Assembly: GCA_900320055.1 (NCBI GenBank)
Contig: ONQS01000001.1
Span: forward strand, 1-64,000
Reading direction: 5' to 3'
Origin: an uncultured Prevotellaceae bacterium
Lineage (GTDB): Bacteria; Bacteroidota; Bacteroidia; Bacteroidales; Muribaculaceae
Length of the DNA stretch: 64,000 nt
Below the pieces are notes generated by a model. It was given only the letters and a program-made list of their open reading frames with translations. It was not told the DNA's origin and made no database searches. Below are positions 44,676-51,945 of this stretch, in pieces. A program made the translations under genes and the position numbers. Every line of letters starts with the position of its first letter. The stretch's first letter is position 1.

Positions 44676-44915
44676 TCACTCTGTGACATTAAGAAACTGT
44701 AGAGCTTTTTTGGGGGTAGTAGGATAATGATAAACTCCCTTTTCCCTATAGCTCTTGGTCTTGACCACATTGGAGAACACTCTATAGAAGTCAGCTTTTG
44801 TCATGGAAAAAGTGCCTTCTGGAGTATGTACACTAAAAAAATCATTATCAGTTAATGACTCTATCACCTCAGCTCTAAACAATAGCCTTGTAGCTTTATA
44901 CTCATTATTCGACAT
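44676..44915 (-). CDS. Small conserved-type hypothetical protein (79 residues)
   Basis: The protein is compact without a signal peptide. It has a beta-rich N-terminal half (LFRAEVIES, FFSVHTPEGTFSMTKADFYRVF) and a Tyr/Lys-rich C-terminal half (YREKGVYHYPTTPKKALQFL). I do not recognise a named domain. It has its own promoter element (44938-44945) and starts a likely two-gene operon with the triple-repeat exported protein. Codon use is AT-rich, like the rest of the island. Conservation of the YHYPTTPKKAL segment would be the best search handle. Confidence 0.65.
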   Translation of the reverse strand: MSNNEYKATRLLFRAEVIESLTDNDFFSVHTPEGTFSMTKADFYRVFSNVVKTKSYREKGVYHYPTTPKKALQFLNVTE

Positions 44916-44937
44916 AGCTATCCTTTTTTGTTCTTTG

Positions 44938-44945
44938 CAAAGGTA
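44938..44945 (-). promoter_or_regulatory. -7 element of the 79-residue gene
   Basis: Minus-strand TACCTTTG is 22 bases upstream of the start at 44915. No TTTG lies at the ideal distance. Confidence 0.5.
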
Positions 44946-45054
44946 AGCATTCTTTCAAATAATATCTTCAATTTCAGTGATAAAACTTGACTTTCAACAA
45001 ACGGGAAGAATGGTATTGTTTGTTCCTATCCTCCTATTCAACAAGTGCGTAAGC

Positions 45055-45125
45055 CTTTTATCCGACATTCACAGACCCTCGAAGCCTAAAGCGAGAGAGG
45101 GTCGTCAAGTGAATGAGGGTAAAAG
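45055..45125. repeat. Long imperfect hairpin in the 329-base gap after the nuclease pair
   Basis: Nested arms (last three digits) are CTTTTATCC (055-063) with GGGTAAAAG (117-125, one wobble), CATTCAC (066-072) with GTGAATG (109-115), and ACCCTC (075-080) with GAGGGT (097-102). The loop is 16 bases. No T-run follows on either strand. It may be a structured RNA or a recombination site. The rest of this gap (44946-45244) holds one copy of the 17-base direct repeat and no ORF I can support. Confidence 0.65.
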
Positions 45126-45180
45126 TATAGCGAAAAGGTTCTGAGGAGATTCCGAATATAATGAGGAATCGATCAGGTTC

Positions 45181-45197
45181 TTGAGCGGATTGTGATT
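45181..45197. repeat. Left copy of 17-base imperfect direct repeat flanking the nuclease pair
   Basis: TTGAGCGGATTGTGATT matches the right copy at 47209-47225 at 15 of 17 positions (both differences A/G). The two copies bracket the 2.0-kb two-gene nuclease module. Confidence 0.6.
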
Positions 45198-45244
45198 AGA
45201 GAATAGAGAGAACCACAACTAATCTAAGCTCTACAACAAATTTG

Positions 45245-46249
45245 CTAATCGTCCCAATATCTAGTCCGTAAGTAATCAATCATATTGCTTATATGCTTAT
45301 CATTTATGAACGGGGCAATGGTAAGAGGCTTCAATAAATCATATGGATCGATACAGCAAAACAAATCTGGATTATTTAGCATTGGTTTATAGTTATCATC
45401 CACCGACTGACGTAATTCTTCATTTTTGTCTGGAACAACAAAGATGTGGATGAAATGGTCAGCCAGTCCTAATCTGATTATCTGTTCTATCAATAATGTT
45501 TGACGCATCAGTTCATATTGAGGTTCTTTCATGTAGATAGAATGCGGCACACCATCTGTTGGAACTTTCAATTGCTCCGATTTTTCAATTAGATGCTGAT
45601 ATCTTTGAAGACGTTTGGAACATGTCTTATCCTGGTCTTCATATGCTTCCGTATATTTCCATTCAATAGGAATGAGATATATTTCTTCATCTTTTTGAGC
45701 ACGGATCATGGCATCTATTGATGTACAAAAAGCTCCTCTTTGTGCTCCTTTATCACCTTCTCCAAGCAATTCTTTGTTATTATAAGTAAACTCAAAAGCG
45801 ATTAATCCGTCATTGTCCAACGCAGGAAGAATTGAGTCAAATTCGATACCTGTTGCATTAAGCAATATAGCCTTAATCGCTTCTTCATTATTTCTTATTC
45901 CAAAAAGATGATTAAGGCAATGGATCTGAGAAGACAGAACATTACCCGTCGGAGCTGCTGATGACTCTTTTGCCATATGCCACCAAGCTATCTTATGAGC
46001 CTTAAAATAGTTGATAGCATCGTCATATATTGACGATAATAAATTCTTGGAACTATCTTTTAGTATCCACTCTTTTGATGACTCATGTAACAACCCTGAT
46101 GGATCCTTACGCGAAGCCATTCCTCCATTCTCAGCATGATAGAATATATGTCCTTGAGTATCCGACTCAATCAAATGTACCTGACGGCGTTTTTCTGCCT
46201 TCTTGAATTCCGTATCCTTAACTTTTGACTTTATACAATGTTCTAACAT
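45245..46249 (-). CDS. PD-(D/E)XK-type nuclease, PGN_0703-like
   Basis: The protein is 334 residues from the ATG at 46249. A GTG at 46261, overlapping the upstream stop as GTGA, would add four residues and is an alternative start. The restriction-endonuclease-like core is visible: an early Glu in LIAFEFTY (Glu153), Asp179 in CTSIDAMIRA, then Glu196-x-Lys198 in LIPIEWKYTEAY. The pattern and the CLNHLFGIRNNEEA segment resemble the PGN_0703 family of putative restriction endonucleases. No methyltransferase is nearby. It is the downstream member of a coupled pair with another PD-(D/E)XK protein. It is AT-rich and probably horizontally acquired. Target unknown. Confidence 0.75.
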   Translation of the reverse strand: MLEHCIKSKVKDTEFKKAEKRRQVHLIESDTQGHIFYHAENGGMASRKDPSGLLHESSKEWILKDSSKNLLSSIYDDAINYFKAHKIAWWHMAKESSAAPTGNVLSSQIHCLNHLFGIRNNEEAIKAILLNATGIEFDSILPALDNDGLIAFEFTYNNKELLGEGDKGAQRGAFCTSIDAMIRAQKDEEIYLIPIEWKYTEAYEDQDKTCSKRLQRYQHLIEKSEQLKVPTDGVPHSIYMKEPQYELMRQTLLIEQIIRLGLADHFIHIFVVPDKNEELRQSVDDNYKPMLNNPDLFCCIDPYDLLKPLTIAPFINDKHISNMIDYLRTRYWDD

Positions 46250-46257
46250 GTTGGTTT

Positions 46258-47082
46258 TCACACTTCGCTAATGATTGAATAAGTGACTTTTTCTCTTTGG
46301 AGGATTTCTTCCATTCTACATAAATGGGTCTTACGTCTACCTCGTTTATCCATGTATGTCCATCGGTTGAATATCAAAAGTTCTGGGACTGTTGACACCT
46401 TTTGTGGACGAACTCTGGGAACAGGCAGACCCAATTCCTTCTTTATGTCATATACTTTTTGATAATAAGTAAGAATTTGTTCCTTATATTTTGTGATGAA
46501 GTCGGCATAACTCTTCATCTGAAATACAATCTCAGGTCTATCATCTGTTTTCTTTAGCATCCTACCGTCATCAAGTCGTTTCAGTTCCACAAAGACTACA
46601 GTTCCATTTACGCATTTCACGAGGTCAATACGGACGTTATTACCAATCTCATCAGTGTAAGCGAACTCAGAATCAAGATGGGTGTCTCTGTTGTTGATTA
46701 TCAACTGTCCTTGAATATATTTCTCGGACCATGAAGACTTATCAGAACCATTCTTTTGGGAATAATACTGTCTGATCCCATATATTATCGTATCAATCTG
46801 CTTATCTATAGTACTAGCACAGTTCACATATGTTCTGGATTTATCCGCTAAACCGAGATATTTATAATGGGTAAAGGTTTGCAATTCCTTATGTTTGGAA
46901 CAATAATGAACTTTAATGATGCTTCCCCCTTCGAAATAGACATTAATGTTGTTATCCTTTCTCACTTCGATGTAAAAAGCTTTCTCATTTTTACAATACT
47001 GCCACCAAAAGGGATTGTTGTTTTTAAGTTCGTCAAATATCTTGGCGTTGCTTTTTAGTGTATTGAATGTTGTTTTTGCCAT
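46258..47082 (-). CDS. PD-(D/E)XK-type nuclease with RecB-like QxxxY motif
   Basis: The 274-residue protein has a divergent N-terminal half (about 1-115). A nuclease core follows with Asp153 in NVRIDLVKC, then Glu166-x-Lys168 in VVFVELKRL, and after a helix QMKSY (Gln188), which fits the QxxxY motif of RecB/AddB-like nucleases. The C-terminal part is basic (YMDKRGRRKTH). It is predicted to be a magnesium-dependent DNase. Its stop overlaps the possible GTG start of the next nuclease gene, so the two are probably translated together. It has its own promoter element at 47164-47171. Confidence 0.72.
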   Translation of the reverse strand: MAKTTFNTLKSNAKIFDELKNNNPFWWQYCKNEKAFYIEVRKDNNINVYFEGGSIIKVHYCSKHKELQTFTHYKYLGLADKSRTYVNCASTIDKQIDTIIYGIRQYYSQKNGSDKSSWSEKYIQGQLIINNRDTHLDSEFAYTDEIGNNVRIDLVKCVNGTVVFVELKRLDDGRMLKKTDDRPEIVFQMKSYADFITKYKEQILTYYQKVYDIKKELGLPVPRVRPQKVSTVPELLIFNRWTYMDKRGRRKTHLCRMEEILQREKVTYSIISEV

Positions 47083-47163
47083 ATTATTTTTCTATTTAGT
47101 CTTGGTAAATGTAAAACCTCTTTTATCCACTGTTTCTGCTAAGTTAGTGATTTAGTTGACTTG

Positions 47164-47171
47164 CAAATATA
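47164..47171 (-). promoter_or_regulatory. -7 element of the two-gene nuclease module
   Basis: Minus-strand TATATTTG lies 82 bases upstream of the start at 47082. TTTG occurs 15 bases further upstream, closer than ideal. It suggests the module can be transcribed independently. Confidence 0.5.
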
Positions 47172-47208
47172 CTACTTTTCTTTAATCAAATCAATCTGAA
47201 TTAAGATT

Positions 47209-47225
47209 TTGAGCGGGTTGTGGTT
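47209..47225. repeat. Right copy of the 17-base direct repeat
   Basis: TTGAGCGGGTTGTGGTT lies eight bases past the stop of the 225-residue gene and before the nuclease-pair promoter. It matches 45181-45197 at 15 of 17 positions. Confidence 0.6.
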
Positions 47226-47232
47226 CACTTTG

Positions 47233-47910
47233 TCACTCCAAAAGATGACTTATATCTTCACCTTTCTTATTGTTACTCCTGCGGTTACCCTCTAAGGCAT
47301 AGCATCTTATTAGTGTTTTGCCTTCTTTATTGTTGAGCTTGATCTTTCTCTTTAATGAGCCGATGGTTTTTGTTTCTTCATTTCCAGCTGTATATGATTT
47401 AAGTACCTCAATGAAATATGTGAGAATGCCATCACCTTCTTTATCCAACTTTAAAAGATCCTTCTCGTGGTCTGTTGCATCTGCATTGTTAGCTTTGAAC
47501 TCAATCAGGCAAACTCTCTCTTGTTTTTCGTTAAAGATGACCATATCGAACTCTCCGCTACGGCCATTATCATTTTGTTGGGGGTCTGATGAAAAGCCTT
47601 TATACTTTAGTCTGGTTGGCGTTTCAACCGAATAAAACAGATTATTGTCCTTAACGGCTTGCGAAGCATTAAAAGCCTCAACAAAAGCAAACCGAAGCTC
47701 TTGCTCACTTATTCGTGTTTCACCATTGCTAAAGTGAGGAAAAACTATTCTCGTCTTAGTCTCTCCCGCTTTGGGCGCTGAATCATCATTTATTACTCCT
47801 TCACGATGATACTGGTAGGCATAGTTAATACGACTGAATGCATCAACCACAATGTCATCTATAATCCCTTTCAGGATTTCTTTTAAATCGTTTTTTTCTT
47901 TTTCGTTCAT
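47233..47910 (-). CDS. PD-(D/E)XK-type nuclease-like protein (225 residues)
   Basis: The core pattern is an N-terminal helix with Glu71/Glu78 (SEQELRFAFVEAF), Asp122 in GEFDMVIFN, and Glu137-x-Lys139 in VCLIEFKANN, which fits E-D-ExK nucleases. A C-terminal helical and basic region follows (SLKRKIKLNNKEGK). The N-terminal 50 residues are helical and acidic. No named family recognised. It begins 41 bases after the 158-residue unknown gene, so it is likely cotranscribed with the coupled pair upstream. It is the third distinct nuclease-type protein in this island. Confidence 0.68.
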   Translation of the reverse strand: MNEKEKNDLKEILKGIIDDIVVDAFSRINYAYQYHREGVINDDSAPKAGETKTRIVFPHFSNGETRISEQELRFAFVEAFNASQAVKDNNLFYSVETPTRLKYKGFSSDPQQNDNGRSGEFDMVIFNEKQERVCLIEFKANNADATDHEKDLLKLDKEGDGILTYFIEVLKSYTAGNEETKTIGSLKRKIKLNNKEGKTLIRCYALEGNRRSNNKKGEDISHLLE

Positions 47911-47951
47911 AGTTACACGTTATTTTATTGATTGTTTCTCTGTGAATTGGA

Positions 47952-48428
47952 TTATAATCTACTGTCCTTAGTTACCCAATCACGTATGTTTTCGAGATTC
48001 TCTTCATCGACAAAGATGACTCGCAGGGTAATATCGTCTTGGAGACTGCTAGTGCTAAAGAAATGGTCAAATACCATATCCAAGGACTTGCAGTCGTCAA
48101 TAAACCTCAGAATCTCCCTGCTGAATGCCTCGTTGTCACTATTACCGTCTGACATGATGATGTGGATGAAACACAGCAGCCCGTAGTTGGTGTGTATTCC
48201 AGGGATAGGCATCAACATGTTTCTCAATTCACCAAAGAGATCATTAGCATTGTCGTATGTGTATCTGCACTCGACATAATTAACCACATCGAAATCGAAC
48301 ATCCATTCCATGTCGCTTAACCGGCATGAGGATTGTTCAAGACTGGCACCCGCCCCGGGAGCGAATATCTGCTCCAGCAGGGTCAGGCGTTCAGTCGTTG
48401 TCAGGTTCTTGAGAATCCGCTGTTTCAT
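47952..48428 (-). CDS. Unknown protein (158 residues), coupled to the Trp-rich protein
   Basis: The start is the ATG at 48428 (MKQRILKNLTTTERL), which overlaps the previous stop as ATGA. A longer open frame upstream runs through the other gene in a wrong frame. The protein is mixed alpha/beta and acidic (DMEWMFDFDVVNYVECRY, IHIIMSDGNSDNEAF, RVIFVDEENLENI). No motif allows a function to be named. Position suggests it works with the 182-residue Trp-rich protein and the nuclease that follows 41 bases later. Confidence 0.62.
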   Translation of the reverse strand: MKQRILKNLTTTERLTLLEQIFAPGAGASLEQSSCRLSDMEWMFDFDVVNYVECRYTYDNANDLFGELRNMLMPIPGIHTNYGLLCFIHIIMSDGNSDNEAFSREILRFIDDCKSLDMVFDHFFSTSSLQDDITLRVIFVDEENLENIRDWVTKDSRL

Positions 48429-48973
48429 TGCTCGTTCATCTTTAGCCACAGGCGTTCCACTTCTTGTTGGTGGAGGGCGAACTCCAGTTTTGATCCGCTG
48501 AATCCGTTGAGGGGGACTCGCTCGAAGAATTGGGAGTAGAACTCGCGGGCGTCGTAGTCTTCCCATGAGCGCCACGCCATTGCGCTCCAGTCCCATTTGG
48601 CGATGTACTTGCGGACAAGTTCGTTGGTCATTCTCACGTTAGGGTTCGCGGTGAGGGCTTTCCAGTCCCACAGGGGGGCGAGTGCTTCGATTCCTTCGGC
48701 CATTACCGCCTGGCCGTGAGCGCATCTTGAGAACAGGTTCCAGTTCAGTTTGTCTTTCCATCGCAGGGCCATCTCGGTGGTCCATTCGATTTCGTTGTTT
48801 CGGGAGACTTCGTCCCAGAGGAGCTGTTGCTCGTACTTTTCCAGGTGGGTCGCCGTCAGGGGGCGTTTTCGTGAGACGGTCATCCATGCTTGCCGTTCGA
48901 TTTGTTTTTCCAGACCTGCTGCCATTTCCACCCGTCGCATCTCCGCTCGATTGTTGATGATTACTTCGTCCAT
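48425..48973 (-). CDS. Trp-rich WDW-repeat protein, unknown function
   Basis: The protein is 182 residues from the ATG at 48973 (MDEVIINNRAEMRR); a start at 49009 would add twelve. Degenerate repeats are built on W-x-W and aromatic-rich helices: LWDEVSRN, WKDKLNWNLFSRC, LWDWKALTANPNVRMT and KWDWSAMAWRSWEDYD. This resembles repeat proteins of Bacteroidales annotated only as hypothetical. Base composition is clearly richer in GC than the flanking genes, so it has a different origin or age from the AT-rich nucleases. It heads the predicted operon; its stop overlaps the next ATG by four bases. Confidence 0.66.
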   Translation of the reverse strand: MDEVIINNRAEMRRVEMAAGLEKQIERQAWMTVSRKRPLTATHLEKYEQQLLWDEVSRNNEIEWTTEMALRWKDKLNWNLFSRCAHGQAVMAEGIEALAPLWDWKALTANPNVRMTNELVRKYIAKWDWSAMAWRSWEDYDAREFYSQFFERVPLNGFSGSKLEFALHQQEVERLWLKMNEQ

Positions 48974-49371
48974 TTTTTGAGAATTTTTGATTATTAAAGT
49001 TGACTGCATTAAGCGTTTTTGAGTCGCGCTTATATATAGATATACGATTAACGAATGTTAAGAAAAAAACGAAAACGGCCAAAACGAGCCAGAAATGCCA
49101 TCATTCAGCCCTAGAACTAGCCATGTTATCTATTGAAAATAAACTGATTATATTCAATTTAACAATATTTAACTCCACCCTCTCCAACAGCAGTATTTTT
49201 AATCAAGCTCAAGACTCCACCTTTTCTACCCCAAAAACTCAATTTTCGCCTCGTTTCTTCCCATCCACACCACTTCTCATTCTTACATTAAACCCTTATA
49301 TGTAAGAGAATTAGATAACATTTTTATTAACAATTTAAACTAGCATTTACAAACAAAACAGAGAGAAGACA
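48974..49371. other. Intergenic, AT-rich, no supported gene
   Basis: This divergent gap holds the unmapped promoters for the minus-strand island operon and the plus-strand gene at 49372. I see no consensus -7 element, ORF or strong hairpin in it. A pyrimidine-rich stretch (49178-49275) is notable. Confidence 0.5.
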
Positions 49372-49605
49372 ATGAACATTTTACCAAGAATCGTCATGGC
49401 CTTGTTTGGTATATCTGCTGTATTGGATATCGCAGAGAAGATCCACAATTGGGGCCGTGACAAGAAGAACGAGAAAGAAGAAGAGAAGAAACAAGATCAG
49501 CCATCCATTTTTGAGTGCCGGGCTGAGATTACATGGACGAAGAATATGGCAGAGAGATCGCTAATTACATCTTTAGCATCTTCTGTACTAATCCTTTTGT
49601 GGTAA
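49372..49605 (+). CDS. Small membrane-anchored hypothetical protein (77 residues)
   Basis: An N-terminal hydrophobic helix (about 3-20: ILPRIVMALFGISAVLDIA) is followed by a highly charged stretch (DKKNEKEEEKKQDQ) and a tail. The start follows a purine-rich GAGAGAAGACA stretch. The last 24 codons overlap the next gene in another frame, so the C-terminus may be a product of mutation and the original end may have been shorter or different. No family recognised. Confidence 0.42.
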   Translation: MNILPRIVMALFGISAVLDIAEKIHNWGRDKKNEKEEEKKQDQPSIFECRAEITWTKNMAERSLITSLASSVLILLW

Positions 49606-49766
49606 TGAGTTGGGGAATAAACCTGGCTAGCGTTACGGTCGTTGACGTTGGTGTGAAATTCCATGTACAAGGATTCATTCACACTGCATCTGTTGGGTCC
49701 GATGCTGATCAGATTGCCTATGGCGCTAGTAAAGTTGTAAAGTCGGCTTGCAAGTTCTTTTTTTAG
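49533..49766 (+). CDS. Small hypothetical protein overlapping the previous gene (77 residues)
   Basis: The frame begins MDEEYGREIANYIFSIFC, and TNPFVVMSWGINLASVTV and KFHVQGFIHT follow. This resembles a small Bacteroidales family with an SWG and VQGF core that I recall only as hypothetical. The C-terminal third looks atypical for it, so drift or truncation is possible. It overlaps the upstream ORF by 73 bases in the other frame. There is no signal peptide. Confidence 0.48.
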   Translation: MDEEYGREIANYIFSIFCTNPFVVMSWGINLASVTVVDVGVKFHVQGFIHTASVGSDADQIAYGASKVVKSACKFFF

Positions 49767-49801
49767 CACGATAAAGTATTAGCGCTGTGGTTTTTTTTGA
49801 T

Positions 49802-49809
49802 TAAATTTG
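49802..49809 (+). promoter_or_regulatory. -7 element of the subtilase-ruvA-sprA operon
   Basis: TAAATTTG fits TAnnTTTG, 15 bases before the subtilase ATG at 49825, giving a very short leader. Confidence 0.55.
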
Positions 49810-49824
49810 CGGTTTGTAATCGTG

Positions 49825-51942
49825 ATGAGGAGGTTTTTTGTCATATTGACCGTTTGCCTGTGTGCGGTGTCGACAGCAATCGCTGCCGATTCGCTCAGTG
49901 TGGCGTCCAAACTGACGCTCTCCTCCAAGCGGGCTGCAAGCGGGCTCTTCAAGGGTACAAGGCCGATCCGTTACCAGGCATTCGTTGTTCTAGAAAATGG
50001 AGCGGATGCGGGATCGCTAAGTAGCCATGGCATCATTGTTCAGGCTACCTATGGCCGCTATGTGACTGCCTCTGTTCCAGCCAATCGCTTAGGCGACATG
50101 CTACATGTGCCAGGTGTGAGGCATGTCTCACTTGAGCAGCCTGTGACGTTGTGTAACGATAGTGCCAGGGCGCTATCTCGGGTGGATGCGGTTCAGATGG
50201 GTGGCTGGTTTGCCTCTGAACTGACAGGCTGCGGGGTGATCGTGGGCATGATTGACGTTGGTTTTGACTTTAACCATATCAATCTATGCGACCATAATGG
50301 CCGCTCTCGCGTGAGGGCTGTCTATATGCCTGACGACACAACCGGTGTCGCCCCGATAGTCGATGGCTGTGAGTTGCCGGGCAGCAGTTATGAGACGCCT
50401 GAGTCGATTGGTGCTCTGACCACCGACTATACAGGGTCCTCTCATGGCACGCACACAACGGGAACGGCCGCAGGCGGCTACGTGCTCAACGGCTGGCATG
50501 GAGTGGCGCCCGAGGCCGAGATTGTGGCTTGTGGCATGGCGCCCGAGAGCCTGACCGATGTTAATATAGCCAATTGTGTCAAGTATGTTTTTGACTATGC
50601 CGATAGAGTGGGGAAGCCTTGTGTGATCAACATGAGTATCTCGTCAAACAGCGGGCCCAACGATGGCACTTCATTCCTTAGCAATGCATTCGCGACTCTT
50701 TCCGGCCCAGGCCGCATCTGTGTGCTGTCGGCAGGAAATGACGGAAACGTGCCCATCTGTTTCCATCACACCATTGAGGGCGCTAACGATACGGTGACCA
50801 CCCTGCTGAGAGGACCAAGTGGGGCGCTCCGCCGCAATGGCTATGTGAGCATGTGGAGCGATATGGCCCAACCGCATCAGTCCCGCGTGGTGATTATCAA
50901 CAGGCAGTCCCAGACGATTGAATATGCCTCACCTGTGGTCAGTATGATTGGCGCGGACAGCGTCTATGTCATCTCGAGCGAGAGTGACACGCTGTTTGCG
51001 CGCTATTGTTCCGGGCAGTTGGAGTTTGCCAGCGCGATTGAGCCGGTGTGCGATGCCGACGGCGGGGTGGGTCCACAGGAACGCTTTCACTCCTATTGGA
51101 TCATGGATGTGGAGCCTGTCGATGACCAGTATCTCTTAGGCCTGCAATACATGTCCGGGCAAGAGACCCGCCTGGCCGGGTGGAGCACGAGTGGCTCTTA
51201 TTTCTACACCTTCGGTCTGCCTGGGGTCGTAGGTGGGTCTAAATCGGGATCTATCAGTGATTTGGCCACTGGCGATGATGTGATTTCGGTTGGCGCATAC
51301 TGCTCGCGCTCATCCTACGTGGATCGCAATGGAGATCTGGTCACTTTCTATGACTCTAGGCCGACGGCAATCGCGGGATTCTCGTCATACGGGCCCGACG
51401 AGAGAGGCGTCACTAAGCCGGATATTTGTGCGCCAGGGCTCGCGCTGATCTCTTCGGCTAACAGATTTAACAATACTTCAGACCGCACTCGCTGGCCTGA
51501 GCCTGTAGTTGTCGATGGGATTGAGTATCCCTATTATTCCAACAAGGGGACCTCCATGTCCGCGCCAGTGGTTACAGGCGCGATTGCCTTGATGTTACAG
51601 GTCAATCCCCGCTTGACAGCAGCCGATGTGCGGACGGTTTTGTCTCGCTCGGCCTATCAGGACGAATATGTCGTATACGGCGATGCCGAGCGATGGGGAT
51701 GTGGCAAACTGGATGTGCAAGCCGCTATCAGCGAAGTGCTCAGCAGCACTCTGGCGTCAGGAGATGTCAATCATGATGGCGAAGTCAACATTGTCGATGT
51801 GATGGCTATCGTCAAGATCATATTGGGCCAAGCCGATGACGCCGACCAAGGCATGGCCGTGAGAGCCGATGTGGATCACGATCGGCAGATTACAATAACC
51901 GATGTAAACCGTGTCATTAATTTGATACTCAATAATAAATAA
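49825..51942 (+). CDS. Secreted S8 (subtilisin-like) serine peptidase with dockerin
   Basis: The protein is 705 residues from the ATG at 49825; the TTG at 49807 lies inside the promoter. A signal peptide (about 1-20) and a propeptide-like segment come first. The catalytic triad is Asp144 (VGMIDVGFDF), His207 (SHGTHTTGTAAG) and Ser577 (GTSMSAPVV). The C-terminus carries a two-unit dockerin with intact loops (DVNHDGEVNIVD and DVDHDRQITITD). It is exported and probably degrades extracellular protein. The stop is three bases before ruvA, so translation of the operon begins here. Confidence 0.92.
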   Translation: MRRFFVILTVCLCAVSTAIAADSLSVASKLTLSSKRAASGLFKGTRPIRYQAFVVLENGADAGSLSSHGIIVQATYGRYVTASVPANRLGDMLHVPGVRHVSLEQPVTLCNDSARALSRVDAVQMGGWFASELTGCGVIVGMIDVGFDFNHINLCDHNGRSRVRAVYMPDDTTGVAPIVDGCELPGSSYETPESIGALTTDYTGSSHGTHTTGTAAGGYVLNGWHGVAPEAEIVACGMAPESLTDVNIANCVKYVFDYADRVGKPCVINMSISSNSGPNDGTSFLSNAFATLSGPGRICVLSAGNDGNVPICFHHTIEGANDTVTTLLRGPSGALRRNGYVSMWSDMAQPHQSRVVIINRQSQTIEYASPVVSMIGADSVYVISSESDTLFARYCSGQLEFASAIEPVCDADGGVGPQERFHSYWIMDVEPVDDQYLLGLQYMSGQETRLAGWSTSGSYFYTFGLPGVVGGSKSGSISDLATGDDVISVGAYCSRSSYVDRNGDLVTFYDSRPTAIAGFSSYGPDERGVTKPDICAPGLALISSANRFNNTSDRTRWPEPVVVDGIEYPYYSNKGTSMSAPVVTGAIALMLQVNPRLTAADVRTVLSRSAYQDEYVVYGDAERWGCGKLDVQAAISEVLSSTLASGDVNHDGEVNIVDVMAIVKIILGQADDADQGMAVRADVDHDRQITITDVNRVINLILNNK

Positions 51943-51945
51943 AGC

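Noticed and set aside
45245-49009. Classical restriction-modification system
   Set aside because: No methyltransferase or specificity subunit motifs (such as DPPY or NPPY) are present among the island proteins.
49497-49769. 90-codon minus-strand frame opposite the small genes at 49372-49766
   Set aside because: The plus-strand frame at 49533 has a more protein-like sequence; this one has no recognisable features.
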